The notes under the pieces: generated by a model
Databases searched by the model: none
Told to the model about the DNA's origin: nothing
What the model saw: only the letters and a program-made list of their open reading frames with translations
Assembly: GCF_002582035.1 (NCBI RefSeq)
Contig: NZ_NUQE01000044.1
Location: 20,545 to 84,544, forward strand
From: Bacillus pseudomycoides
Lineage (GTDB): Bacteria > Bacillota > Bacilli > Bacillales > Bacillaceae_G
DNA length: 64,000 nt
Reading direction: 5' to 3'
Program-made: the position numbers and the translations under genes
Part shown: positions 8,902-18,007 of the stretch, in pieces
Layout of the letters: each line of letters opens with the position of its first letter
Position numbering within the stretch: position 1 is the stretch's first letter

Positions 8902-10095
8902 ATGTACCACAACGATCGGAAAAAGAAATGGAACGGCTTTTCTAAAACAATTCCCCATTCTCTTTTAGATGTAAAAAATGAATTAAAGAAAAAATGTGAA
9001 AAAAAACAACTTCCCGTTAAAACATGGAAGTTAACAGAAGAAGAGACAATGCTAATTCACCAAATTAAGGAACAAACAAGACAACACAACAAAAATAATG
9101 TGACGCGAACACATGCTTATTATCGCTTTTACCTCCGATACCCAGAAATACACTGGGCATTACTTGGGCATATGGTATCGCGTAATGGCGGTTGGAATAT
9201 GACCGATTTAAAAGGGGAGTTATATACTAGACTATTGTCAGAAAGAGATCAATTTACCTTCTTTTCTTTTTTAGAACGAGGTAACTGGTTAATCTTCCAG
9301 GATGTATATCCGCAATTTTTGTTGTACGAACAAAGTGTGAAAAAATCAAAAAAACTGTTTTATCTTCTGCCTTTTTTCAATGTGTCAACGTTTATGGAAA
9401 CGATATGGAACTATTTTTGGGGCACAGGTGACTGCTATACGTTAGCCATTGCTACCGTTATTAATGAACAAAGCTATTTAGAAAAAAGGGTTATTCAAAA
9501 TGAACATTTTAAAAAAACTGTACTGAATAGTATTGGATTCAAACTTTATGATTTTTTCCGCTTTAATCATATCCTTTTTCCATTCTATAAAGATGAGACT
9601 AAACAAAAAACGTTGCTACTCGGTGATACGATGAAGCATTTTACCTCCCTCCATGAACGAATTTTACTCGGAAAACGATTATACTCACTATTATTTCACC
9701 GCGAGAACATCTTACCAAGAGTAATAAACTGGGTTCATGATCATCCGCATACTGGCTCACGAAAAGACTACTGGCCGCATTTATTTTATGACGTAAACGA
9801 ATCATTCTCGCGTGCGTTTTATGAACGCCGAACAAAGAATTGCCAATTAAGAAAAGGTGCAAATCGTTTATATAGCCCGCAATTAATATATGCATGGAAA
9901 GATCTTAATCATGAAGAAGGGGAAAGTGAAGACTGGTTTGAAGACTGGCGTATCATGGACTATTTAATCGATAAGGGAGAAAAGACAGATGGAAAGATTT
10001 ATAATGAATACTGCAAAACGCTTGAAAAAATCGAGCTTGCCATACTGGTCAAAAAAAATGTCCTCCTCCGAGAACAAGAAGAAGGAGAGGAATAA
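8902..10095 (+). CDS. DUF2515 family protein (YppC-like)
   Basis: 397 residues. ATG 8902 is chosen because AGGAGGA (8889-8895) precedes it at 6 nt; ATG 8881 lies before that site. The region TRTHAYYRFYLRYPEIHWAL followed by GHMVSRNGGWNMTDLKGEL is the DUF2515 signature. The function of this Bacillus family is unknown. The protein is rich in aromatic and basic residues with no signal peptide and no clear transmembrane segment, although several hydrophobic stretches (LFYLLPFFNVSTF) could be membrane associated. Its last 107 nt overlap the next gene in a different frame. Confidence 0.82.
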   Translation: MYHNDRKKKWNGFSKTIPHSLLDVKNELKKKCEKKQLPVKTWKLTEEETMLIHQIKEQTRQHNKNNVTRTHAYYRFYLRYPEIHWALLGHMVSRNGGWNMTDLKGELYTRLLSERDQFTFFSFLERGNWLIFQDVYPQFLLYEQSVKKSKKLFYLLPFFNVSTFMETIWNYFWGTGDCYTLAIATVINEQSYLEKRVIQNEHFKKTVLNSIGFKLYDFFRFNHILFPFYKDETKQKTLLLGDTMKHFTSLHERILLGKRLYSLLFHRENILPRVINWVHDHPHTGSRKDYWPHLFYDVNESFSRAFYERRTKNCQLRKGANRLYSPQLIYAWKDLNHEEGESEDWFEDWRIMDYLIDKGEKTDGKIYNEYCKTLEKIELAILVKKNVLLREQEEGEE

Positions 10096-10468
10096 CTCTC
10101 AGGCTCTTGTAGCCACAATCATTTTCTCTTGTTTAATCGGAACATATTTAGATTTACTGTTTGTCAGTAAACAAATGTATGCCTTTCCTGTAAGACCATT
10201 CCCACAGATATTTACAATCAATATCGCATTTACACTATTGATATTACCAGTCTTTACTGTGTTCTTTTTACGGATTGTAAAAACATTACCTACATTTTCA
10301 AAAATCATATTTATTATTTTGATTGGACTTTGTATGAGTATTTCTGAACAGTTTGCGGAACAGTTAGGATGGTTCACTCATAGCGAAGGATGGCATCATT
10401 CTTATTCTTTTTTCGGATACACGATCTTCATGCTTCTTATATGGAAGTTTTATCGTTGGTTTAAATAA
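9989..10468 (+). CDS. CBO0543-like small membrane protein
   Basis: 159 residues with a basic N-terminal 35 residues, then four hydrophobic segments (about 42-60, 76-96, 103-120 and 138-155). The closing pattern EGWHHSYSFFGYTIFMLLIW resembles the CBO0543 family of unknown function. GGGAGA precedes ATG 9989, so the gene overlaps the end of the DUF2515 gene by 107 nt out of frame; translational coupling is likely. An internal ATG at 10058 would reduce the overlap but has no ribosome-binding site. Confidence 0.72.
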   Translation: MERFIMNTAKRLKKSSLPYWSKKMSSSENKKKERNNSQALVATIIFSCLIGTYLDLLFVSKQMYAFPVRPFPQIFTINIAFTLLILPVFTVFFLRIVKTLPTFSKIIFIILIGLCMSISEQFAEQLGWFTHSEGWHHSYSFFGYTIFMLLIWKFYRWFK

Positions 10469-10661
10469 CAGGAAATTGTGTTAAAGTGATCTAAAAAATA
10501 AATAAAAAGATTGTTCGAAATCCTGTATTGAAATTTAAATAGGGTTTATTAAAAACGATCTGTTCAATGAAGGAAATGGATGATGTTATTAAGTTAACGA
10601 GCGCTAATTGAGCAACCATGTTTATTTCCAATAACGTGCATTATGTTGATGTTACATGTAT

Positions 10662-10700
10662 AAAAAAAACGCTGACTTTTTATCATCAGCGTTTTTTTTT
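10662..10700. terminator. Bidirectional terminator
   Basis: AAAAAAAACGCTGA and ATCAGCGTTTTTTTTT arms. It lies immediately after the stop of the minus-strand YmaF gene and about 190 nt after the plus-strand membrane gene, with U-runs in both directions. Confidence 0.8.
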
Positions 10701-11124
10701 ATATAAGAGGTTTTTGAATTAAAGTAGCAAATTCTATTTCATGGACATGTCCATCGTCTAATGTGGTAGTTCCTTTAACAAAGTGTACATGTTTTCCATC
10801 GCCAACAGGGATGGCCGGACCTGTTTCTATTGCGACCTCATGATGATGATTAAAAAAATCAGTATTAACTAGTATTATATGTACATGACTATCTCCTTTT
10901 GGGATTACTTCACTTGTAACTCCAGCAAAACGATGATTATGTCTATCGTCTCCTTCTTCTGCCAGTTTAGTGCTAGCAACAAATTCATGCACATGTGTTT
11001 GAATCGTCTCTGGTGATTTTCCTGCAGATACTATAACTTTTTCTGGTAAGATTTCTTTATTAGTGTTTGCGCCAGGTACATCTTCCGTTTTCTGTTTCCC
11101 CCTACCCGTAAACTCTCTATTCAT
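10699..11124 (-). CDS. YmaF family His-rich protein
   Basis: 141 residues with a hydrophilic N-terminal 40 and then four repeats built round an HxH core: QTHVHEFVAST, DSHVHIILVNT, GKHVHFVKGTT and DGHVHEIEFAT, plus DRHNHRFAG and NHHHEVAIETG. This layout is the YmaF pattern. The His clusters suggest metal binding, but the function is unknown. AAAGGGAGG precedes the start. The gene is monocistronic with its own terminator. Confidence 0.82.
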   Translation of the reverse strand: MNREFTGRGKQKTEDVPGANTNKEILPEKVIVSAGKSPETIQTHVHEFVASTKLAEEGDDRHNHRFAGVTSEVIPKGDSHVHIILVNTDFFNHHHEVAIETGPAIPVGDGKHVHFVKGTTTLDDGHVHEIEFATLIQKPLI

Positions 11125-11278
11125 AAAGATGATGCCTCCCTTTATATAAGATTATGGTACATTTTATTATAATTAGTAAGAATATATGTTAAGAAAATCC
11201 CTTCAGAATAAAATTTGAAGGGGGTTTCTTAAGGTTTTAGATAAATTGATTACCGATACCACAGATTATTATGCGACA

Positions 11279-11306
11279 TGGATCTTTGTGTTCAAAACTA
11301 TATACC
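11279..11306 (+). pseudogene. Scrap of a Cof-type HAD hydrolase gene
   Basis: ATGGATCTTTGTGTTCAAAA is identical to 20 nt inside the intact HAD gene at about 16288 and continues to translate as MDLCVQNYIPM against MDLCVQNHIPM there. The homology stops at CCAATG, where SDR-like sequence on the other strand begins. It is a decayed relic of a HAD paralogue. Confidence 0.65.
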
Positions 11307-11447
11307 AATGGAATTTTCTCCACAAAATCACCGCTTGTGTAGCCTGCATTGTTAACAAGAATATAAAAATAGTAAATTTTTCGATAGACTCTTTGGAAGT
11401 TATATCAAGCTGATGGATTTGTACATTATATCCTACACGTAGCTTTG
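11303..11447 (-). pseudogene. Remnant of an SDR gene
   Basis: Minus-strand translation gives DITSKESIEKFT, then after a small deletion and frame change ILVNNAGYTSGDFVEKIPL. These match DVTSKESIGKFT and ILINNAGYASGGFAEEIPI of the intact SDR at 18008-18847. The segment between them (NNLRRVD in the intact protein) is missing. Only about 48 of 279 codons remain. Confidence 0.75.
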
Positions 11448-11950
11448 CTGGAGGAACGGAAAAGAATGCTAAAATCCGAAAAGGAAATGAGGAATTGTAA
11501 GAAAGATTGAATGAAGTATTAGATTACATGGAGAAACAAGAAGAAAATATTTCGAAATATGAAAAACAAATAACAACATTCTTTTGGGGTGGTGGAAAAG
11601 AGGGGGGACGATCAAAGGGTTGTCCAATTCTCTGTTGTTATATTTTTTACATGAACAAAAATATGTAGGATTTTATATAATTTTTCGGCATATCCGACAC
11701 ACAATCTGAACACTGAAAGCCGCGCCATTGCAACGATATATAAAACCCTGCAAATTTCAAAATGTCCGATAATCAGAAAAATCCTTGATACAAAAGGATT
11801 CTTGGGTGGAAATGTTTTTTAATAATTATATATTATGTTGATAGGGAATATATAGAACGTATATTTTTGGATAAATAAAGACAATAGCACAAGAAAACAT
11901 GCCCTTTTTACATTTAATATACTAAATACAAAAAAGGAGCTTGATTATTC
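11448..11950. other. Non-coding region with a possible decayed coiled-coil ORF
   Basis: Between about 11470 and 11650 one plus-strand frame reads AKIRKGNEEL, stop, then ERLNEVLDYMEKQEENISKY, a coiled-coil pattern interrupted by TAA. This resembles the C-terminal tail of regulators with long coiled coils but is too short to assign. The rest up to the GMC gene shows no ORF; AAAAAAGGAGC before 11951 is the GMC ribosome-binding site. Confidence 0.35.
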
Positions 11951-13768
11951 ATGCCATTAAAACATAGAGGATTCTTCATTCCTTTGGCATTTCCTATTCA
12001 GATTCCAGAACCTATTCCGGAGCCCATTCCAGAATCTACCCAATCAACAGAGCCGACCGGATTTGATTATATCGTGATTGGTGCTGGAACTACCGGAGGA
12101 GTAATCGCCAAAGAATTAACGGATGACAAAAGTACTTCTGTACTAGTGCTTGAAGCAGGAACGAATATGACGAATGAGCTAAGCAGCGCTTCCGTTATAG
12201 ATGCAATTAATTTAGCCAGCGATAATAAGTTTACATTTAATATTACTTCTAATCTAGAGAAAATTATTGAACGTCCACTTCTTTCGCAAAATGGTCGGGT
12301 AATTGGTGGGAGCTCAGAAATTAATGACATGTATGCAGTGCGCGGAAGTAAAGAACTTTATGACAAATGGGCAGATCTCGTTGGTGACCAATGGAGTTAC
12401 AACAAGATTCGTTCCTTATTTATGAAAAATGAAACCTATATAGGAGCGACACAAAGGTCTAACGAGAGGGGAACGGAGGGGCCTATTTTTATTAGACAAC
12501 AGTTTATTCCTCCTCATGGGCTGATAGAAACCTTGACTAACGCAACTGCAAAGGTTTTGGGTATAGACATTGTTGAGGATTATAATGCAGGTGTAAGAGA
12601 TTGTACATTTTATAAATCACAATATACTCAGCAGGAAAAAGGTGGTGAATTTGTTCGTTCATCGACAGCAACAGGATATTTAAATGACCATATTGTCAGT
12701 CAAGGAGACCAGTTCCATCCAGATGAGATTGGAGTTGATGGAAGAAAGCTGATTATTTTAGCTAAAACAACTGTTAACAAAATCTTATTTCAGAAAAAAC
12801 AGGGCCTGAACATTGCGGTTGGTGTTGAATTTGTCAAGAATGGTATTTCACAAAGAAGGTTTGCAAGAAAAGGTATTATTGTCTCTGCAGGATTTTTTTC
12901 CTCAGTCATTCTACAACGTTCAGGAATCGGCAAATCGTATGATTTGGCTAAGGCAGGTATATCAACGTTGATAGAGAGCCCGAATGTAGGTTACAATCTT
13001 CAAACTCAGGCTTATGTTGGGCTGGGAGTTAGGGTAGAGACATCCCAACTTCTACCGATATTGTCGGCTGATCCTCAGCCCATTGCCCTAGGTGCTTTTA
13101 AAGCAGAGAATCCAGCGAGTCAGGAGGGGCGTCGTCTTCAAATGTTCGGAGCCCCTATAGCTTTATTTCTTCCTATTCAAGATGTGATCAGTAATGGTTG
13201 GAATTTTGATAAATTCAGTAGTACCAATATTATGAGTTTCGGTATTGTAGATCTAAATCCTAAAAGCAAAGGGACGATTATGGCAGCACATAGCGATCCT
13301 GAAGCTCCTCCATCGCTTACCTTCAATCCGTTGCAAAATCCTGATGATCTAAATTTTCTGGTGGATCAATATATAAACACTTATAAGATTATTAAGCAGG
13401 CTCGAACTCTTAATAGCGGTATACATGAGGTTGTATACCCTCCGGAAAATATCTTCAATTTACCTAATGAGACAGATACACGAAAGCAACTTGAGAATTA
13501 TGTCAGGGCGTCTTATTCGAACTTCTTTCATTTTGGAGGGCAATGTAAGATGGGGCGGACGATTCAAGAAGGAGTAGTTGATGGATTCCTCAATGTCTTT
13601 GGTACCAAAAACCTTAAAGTTGCTGATCTTTCCATTTCGCCTATTTTACCAGATGGTAACACTTCCATCGCTGCTCAGATGATTGGTTTAAATGCGGTAC
13701 GATTTATTCGGGAGGATCCTCACCCTTACGTAGTAGATGATAAAGAATTTGAGGGTTATAAGGAATAA
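11951..13768 (+). CDS. GMC family FAD-dependent oxidoreductase
   Basis: 605 residues. A Pro/Glu-rich N-terminal tail (IPEPIPEPIPE, residues 18-28) precedes the Rossmann motif DYIVIGAGTTGGVIAKEL and VLVLEAGTN. RVIGGSSEINDMYAVRG (about 117-133) is the GMC signature 1 region. The C-terminal HFGGQCKMG and LPDGNTSIAAQMIGLNAVRF hold the catalytic His and Asn positions of glucose/choline oxidase relatives. It oxidises an alcohol, but the substrate cannot be told from sequence. There is no signal peptide. It is monocistronic, preceded by a long decayed region and followed by a LysE exporter, which suggests accessory DNA. Confidence 0.9.
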   Translation: MPLKHRGFFIPLAFPIQIPEPIPEPIPESTQSTEPTGFDYIVIGAGTTGGVIAKELTDDKSTSVLVLEAGTNMTNELSSASVIDAINLASDNKFTFNITSNLEKIIERPLLSQNGRVIGGSSEINDMYAVRGSKELYDKWADLVGDQWSYNKIRSLFMKNETYIGATQRSNERGTEGPIFIRQQFIPPHGLIETLTNATAKVLGIDIVEDYNAGVRDCTFYKSQYTQQEKGGEFVRSSTATGYLNDHIVSQGDQFHPDEIGVDGRKLIILAKTTVNKILFQKKQGLNIAVGVEFVKNGISQRRFARKGIIVSAGFFSSVILQRSGIGKSYDLAKAGISTLIESPNVGYNLQTQAYVGLGVRVETSQLLPILSADPQPIALGAFKAENPASQEGRRLQMFGAPIALFLPIQDVISNGWNFDKFSSTNIMSFGIVDLNPKSKGTIMAAHSDPEAPPSLTFNPLQNPDDLNFLVDQYINTYKIIKQARTLNSGIHEVVYPPENIFNLPNETDTRKQLENYVRASYSNFFHFGGQCKMGRTIQEGVVDGFLNVFGTKNLKVADLSISPILPDGNTSIAAQMIGLNAVRFIREDPHPYVVDDKEFEGYKE

Positions 13769-13949
13769 ATTGCATGTAGTATAAGATCTGATACAAATGT
13801 TCCTAAATTGTCTTTATGTTTTGTCGTGTAACGGAATTATGAATCACGGAGAAAGAAAAGGAATAAAATACAGTGTGGAAAATCTGTTGTTTTTATACAA
13901 TTTGTTTTAATATAAATAAGGGCACCAAAAAATAGAAAGAGGTGTCAAA

Positions 13950-14582
13950 ATGTATGGAATAATAAATTATGAGGTATTTTTAATTACCGGAATTCTTTTA
14001 AATTTAATTCCCGGTGCAGACACAATGTATATAGTGGGAAGAAGTATTTCACAAGGCAGAAAAGCAGGTGTTTATTCTGTTTTTGGTATTATTACTGGCT
14101 CGCTCGTTCATACTTTATTAGTTGCTTTTGGATTATCCATCATACTTACAAAATCTATTATATTGTTTAATGCTATTAAAATCATTGGTGTTATCTATTT
14201 AGTCTATTTAGGAATTAGAATGATTATTGATAAAACGAATGTAAACTTTCAAGCTAATGCACCGAGTAAACTGAACATTAGAAAAATATATATGCAGGGG
14301 CTTTTGACAAGTCTTACGAATCCAAAAGTTGCTTTATTTTTCATTGCATTTCTCCCGCAATTTATAGATACAAAAGCTTCTAGTCCTATACCTTTTATTA
14401 TTTTAGGACTTACGTTTACGATTACCGGGCTATTATGGTGTCTATTTATTTCATATTTTTCTTCCTATGTTACAAAAAAACTAAGGGGAAACCAAAAGAT
14501 AGGGATTGTTTTAAATAAAATTACAGGAATCATTTTTATCGGTATGGGGTTGAAGCTACTTCAAGCAAAAGCTCCTCAATAA
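13950..14582 (+). CDS. LysE/RhtB family amino-acid exporter
   Basis: 210 residues with six predicted membrane segments. NLIPGADTMYIVGRSISQGR (residues about 18-37) is the family signature near the N-terminus, and SLTNPKVALFFIAFLPQF near 120 is the second conserved block. These transporters export amino acids or their analogues through the cytoplasmic membrane. Ribosome-binding site AAAGAGGTG. It ends before a strong terminator. Substrate unknown. Confidence 0.9.
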   Translation: MYGIINYEVFLITGILLNLIPGADTMYIVGRSISQGRKAGVYSVFGIITGSLVHTLLVAFGLSIILTKSIILFNAIKIIGVIYLVYLGIRMIIDKTNVNFQANAPSKLNIRKIYMQGLLTSLTNPKVALFFIAFLPQFIDTKASSPIPFIILGLTFTITGLLWCLFISYFSSYVTKKLRGNQKIGIVLNKITGIIFIGMGLKLLQAKAPQ

Positions 14583-14634
14583 GCAAACAAATGCTCCCTT
14601 TTAGAAAAGCTATATAGAAGTTTAAATGGATATA

Positions 14635-14675
14635 AAAAGCCTCTTTAGAAATAATCTTAAAGAGGCTTTTCTTTT
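14635..14675 (+). terminator. Terminator after the LysE gene
   Basis: 13-bp perfect stem AAAAGCCTCTTTA / TAAAGAGGCTTTT with a 10-nt loop, followed by CTTTTG. Confidence 0.85.
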
Positions 14676-14748
14676 GAAGGCATTGTATCTAAAAATATAC
14701 TTTATTACGTTCTTTAAGTATTATAAATCGTACACCTAATCTAATATT

Positions 14749-15474
14749 TTATATTTCAACTCGATCTACAAGATTTTGAATTTGTTCTTTTGGAGCATTT
14801 GTACATATGCCTCCGTGATAACAAATTACTGATTCAATATCAAAATCTAAATATTTCTCCAGAGAAGCAAGTGCCGTATTCATGTCTAATGTTGTTTTCT
14901 GAACAGGTCCTTGTAAAGAACCATCTAAACATATCATAGCATCACCGGCAACAAGAGTTTTGCTTTTCTTTAAATAAAGGCTAACATGTCCGGGAGTATG
15001 TCCAGGTGTATGAATCACTTGAATTCCTCCACAATAGGGAAGTTCTTGTCCATCTTCTAAAGAATGATCTACTTTCGATTTAGGTGGATTCTTATATAAG
15101 AATTGCATTTCCTTAGGAAGAGATTCCCATGCTTCTTTATTCATACGCTCAGGATTTGTTTTCATAAGCGGGAATACTCCCTCGATATATGGCTTATCAA
15201 GTTCATGTGCATACACATCGATTTGATGAGTAGCTGCTTGTAGTATTTCAGGAAGACTCCCTATGTGATCTAAATCTTGATGTGTTACAATGATTGCCTT
15301 TAACTTTTCAAAAGGAACCCCCGCGTCATTCATAGCAGTACGAATTTGATCTAACTGTCCGGGCATACCAGTATCAAGTAAAACAGCTGTTTCATTGTCC
15401 CAAATTAGTGTAGGATTCAAAACGAAATCTTGTATTTTTAATTCAAGCATCGATACTTCATTTGAAATCTTCAT
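14749..15474 (-). CDS. MBL-fold metallo-hydrolase
   Basis: 241 residues. Metal-binding motif IVTHQDLDHIGSLPEIL near residue 63 (HxDxDH type), second His in HTPGHTPGHVSLYL near 157, Asp in VAGDAMICLDG near 175, and terminal His in CYHGGIC near 218. This is the glyoxalase II-like branch of the family, binding two metal ions; the substrate is unknown. AAGGGGGAT precedes ATG. Monocistronic. Confidence 0.9.
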   Translation of the reverse strand: MKISNEVSMLELKIQDFVLNPTLIWDNETAVLLDTGMPGQLDQIRTAMNDAGVPFEKLKAIIVTHQDLDHIGSLPEILQAATHQIDVYAHELDKPYIEGVFPLMKTNPERMNKEAWESLPKEMQFLYKNPPKSKVDHSLEDGQELPYCGGIQVIHTPGHTPGHVSLYLKKSKTLVAGDAMICLDGSLQGPVQKTTLDMNTALASLEKYLDFDIESVICYHGGICTNAPKEQIQNLVDRVEI

Positions 15475-15702
15475 GGATTAAATCCCCCTTAATAGGCGTG
15501 TTTGGATTGTAGTTAACTACTACATAGATTAATGTATCACGCCTCCGGAAATATGGTCAAATCAAAATATTTAATCATAACATGAATAAATATTTTTGTC
15601 AATGATTTTTTATTTTGTTATTAGATTCAAGTAAATAGAGAGGGGAATTTCCATACCGTATGTAGAATATGAAAAGATATTTTCAGACAAGGAGATGTTC
15701 AT

Positions 15703-16521
15703 ATGGATCTTATATCAAATGTTAAAGGGATTGTTTTAGACTTAGATGGTACGTTACTAAATTCACAAAAAGAAGTATCTAAAAGAAACTTACAAGGTAT
15801 TCTCGAATGTTATAGAAAAGGAATAACTGTTATTTTTGCAACAGCAAGACCCCCGCGTTCAGCAAAAGCCTTTCTTCCTCAGGAACTTCAAGACATGGCA
15901 GCGATTGTCTATTACAACGGTGCTTTAATCATTGACAACACATCAGAGTACAAACAACATTATCCGATTGAATCGACTGTTACAAATGAAATTATTGAAT
16001 ATGTGATTACACATCATTCAGATGCTTGTCTTTCCATCGAATCTGAAGATACGTGGTATAGCAACAAAACATTAGATTATAGTAAAGCTATGAATGCAGT
16101 TGTAAATCCAATTGTAGTTTCGTTAGATGATTTGAAAAAAATAAAGGCATCAAAATTATTAATCACGCAATATCCATATTACGAAAAATTACACAAGCAA
16201 TTTGAACATAAAGTAAACACAGTGTGTACCGATTCAGAAACTTTAATTCAAATTATGGCCAAAGGTGTTTCCAAGAAACAAGCTATAATGGATCTTTGTG
16301 TTCAAAATCATATTCCGATGAACAGTATAATGGCATTTGGTGATGATTGGAACGATTTTGATCTTTTCCATGCGTGTGGTTTTCCGATTGCTATGGAAAA
16401 TGCAATACCTGAACTAAAAGAAATTGCGTATTTTATTACTAAATCTAATGATGAAGATGGCGTAGCGCAAGTATTAGAAAAGTTAATTTGTACCGTCAAT
16501 AACACATACCCATCAACTTAA
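15703..16521 (+). CDS. Cof-type HAD-IIB phosphatase
   Basis: 272 residues. Motif I is VLDLDGTLLNS near residue 12, motif II is FATARP near 47, and motifs III/IV appear as GVSKKQAIMDLCVQN with AFGDDWNDFDLFHACGFPIAMENA near 210. Cytoplasmic sugar-phosphate or nucleotide phosphatases of this type have a C2b cap between motifs II and III. AAGGAGATG lies upstream. A fragment of a paralogue survives at 11279-11306. Confidence 0.9.
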   Translation: MDLISNVKGIVLDLDGTLLNSQKEVSKRNLQGILECYRKGITVIFATARPPRSAKAFLPQELQDMAAIVYYNGALIIDNTSEYKQHYPIESTVTNEIIEYVITHHSDACLSIESEDTWYSNKTLDYSKAMNAVVNPIVVSLDDLKKIKASKLLITQYPYYEKLHKQFEHKVNTVCTDSETLIQIMAKGVSKKQAIMDLCVQNHIPMNSIMAFGDDWNDFDLFHACGFPIAMENAIPELKEIAYFITKSNDEDGVAQVLEKLICTVNNTYPST

Positions 16522-16524
16522 GGA

Positions 16525-16655
16525 ATTAATTGTTCCCCAAAACGAAAAAAATGAGCCGAACTCTCATAAATAACTGTAAAAAGGTAAAATTTTTGTTATG
16601 GGGGGTGTCCAAAAATATTAGGTTGATGAGCATGCAGCAAGACCCCGTTATGTGT
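16525..16655. repeat. Dispersed degenerate repeat, copy 2
   Basis: ATTGTTCCCCAAAACGAAAA through TCTCATAAATAA to GTTGATGAGCATGCAGCAAG; same orientation as the copy at 1515-1650. As there, it starts just after a stop codon. The stretch 16655-16823 that follows holds no ORF. Confidence 0.55.
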
Positions 16656-16823
16656 TTTTCAAATGATTAAACTAGATTTATTATTATAAATTCTCATTAA
16701 GATTAAAGGATTCATAAGTTCTTCGCCATGCTTTCCTAAATAAGAAACATATCATAGGGAAGCATGGAAACCTTGTTATAATAATGTAGATATATCCTAC
16801 TTATTATTGGAAGGAGCTTACAA

Positions 16824-17309
16824 ATGGAAAAGATAGCAGAAATCTTATTCTCTAGAATTGATACGTTAAACGAAAACGATCAAAAAGTACTCAAAAAGCT
16901 GATTAGCAAACTGAAATCATTTGCTCATACACCGCTAAATAGAAACCACTGTTTACGTATGAAACCGTTTATTGAATCCGAAGAGGTAACAAAACTCGTT
17001 GCCGATGTAATACAATCTTACGAATTAAAATTGATGCCCAATAGTTGTTTTAGCATGTATGATGCCATAGGCTATTATTACGGCATTGCATTGCTGACAT
17101 GTTGTATAGCATTTGAAAAAGGTGATTTCAAACAAGCTTACTCTGTATTAGAAAATGAAGTTAAAAAAGAAAATAAAAAGAATATTCTTGTATCTGAGCG
17201 TGGCGGAGAAAATTATTACGTAATGGCACGCATACTTAAAATTTTTAAGAAGGACACCCAGAGTATAGATAGTCTGGTTTCAAAACTATCAAATGTTGGT
17301 ATACAATAA
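16824..17309 (+). CDS. Conserved-type hypothetical protein, 161 aa
   Basis: Not recognised. Ribosome-binding site GGAAGGAGC at good spacing supports expression. The first half is helical and charged (DTLNENDQKVLKKLISKL); the middle has CFSMYDAIGYYYGIALLTCC with four Cys nearby, and the end is Lys-rich. No signal peptide. It lies 51 nt upstream of another unknown gene in the same direction, so the two probably form an operon. Confidence 0.6.
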   Translation: MEKIAEILFSRIDTLNENDQKVLKKLISKLKSFAHTPLNRNHCLRMKPFIESEEVTKLVADVIQSYELKLMPNSCFSMYDAIGYYYGIALLTCCIAFEKGDFKQAYSVLENEVKKENKKNILVSERGGENYYVMARILKIFKKDTQSIDSLVSKLSNVGIQ

Positions 17310-17360
17310 AATGTCTATGTTTATAAGAAAGCTATACTTTTAAATTAAGGAGATTTAAAC

Positions 17361-17801
17361 ATGGAGATGATAAATAAAATTTTAAATGATTTTGCTATTG
17401 TTAATGCAGATGAGCATGTAGCTAATTATTATGAGCTTTTTCTTTTATCAGAAAATAAAGAAGAAGATATATGTGAACTTATAAAAAAGGATATAAAAGC
17501 TACTAGTAATGACACAATAGAACTTATACAGTTGAAAGAATGGAAGGTAGATTTCCTTTCTTGTTTATACCCTGATAGTGAGAAGCTTTGGTTTGGTAGA
17601 ATACCACACGGATATAATTTAAATGGATTGACATCAAAAGAATATATAATAGAACAGTTATTGAATGAGTTTGAACAAGGGGTCGAAGAAGTATATTTGG
17701 TTAAATTTGATACAGGGGATTATTACGCTTGCTGTTATGAAGAATATACGTTTAAAACGAATAAGGGAATTTATTTTTTTACTATGCAAGTACACGATTA
17801 A
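17361..17801 (+). CDS. Hypothetical acidic protein, 146 aa
   Basis: Not recognised. AAGGAG precedes ATG with 8-nt spacing. The protein is acidic and soluble, with aromatic-rich closing strands (YLVKFDTGDYYACCYEEYTF then NKGIYFFTMQ). The size, acidity and pairing with a small unknown gene recall immunity-type proteins, but no toxin is next to it, so this is only a possibility. Confidence 0.55.
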   Translation: MEMINKILNDFAIVNADEHVANYYELFLLSENKEEDICELIKKDIKATSNDTIELIQLKEWKVDFLSCLYPDSEKLWFGRIPHGYNLNGLTSKEYIIEQLLNEFEQGVEEVYLVKFDTGDYYACCYEEYTFKTNKGIYFFTMQVHD

Positions 17802-17973
17802 AATGTGCAGAGATAATAAAGTTGTTTCTGTAGTGCTTTAAGAAAAGACTGTATCATTTTAATGGACTACATGCTACTGAATTAAGTCTATAATTTATAT
17901 TTATAATTTTAGAGAAAAGCACGATAACTTCTAAAAAAGTTTGGTAAAAATAGTTACTTCTAATTGTTAGGCG

Positions 17974-18003
17974 AAAAAAGACAGCTCGCAAGCTGTCTTT
18001 TTT
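17974..18003. terminator. Bidirectional terminator
   Basis: 13-bp stem AAAAAAGACAGCT / AGCTGTCTTTTTT with a CGCA loop. It serves the minus-strand SDR gene, which ends 5 nt away, and reads from the plus strand as well. Confidence 0.85.
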
Positions 18004-18007
18004 GAAA

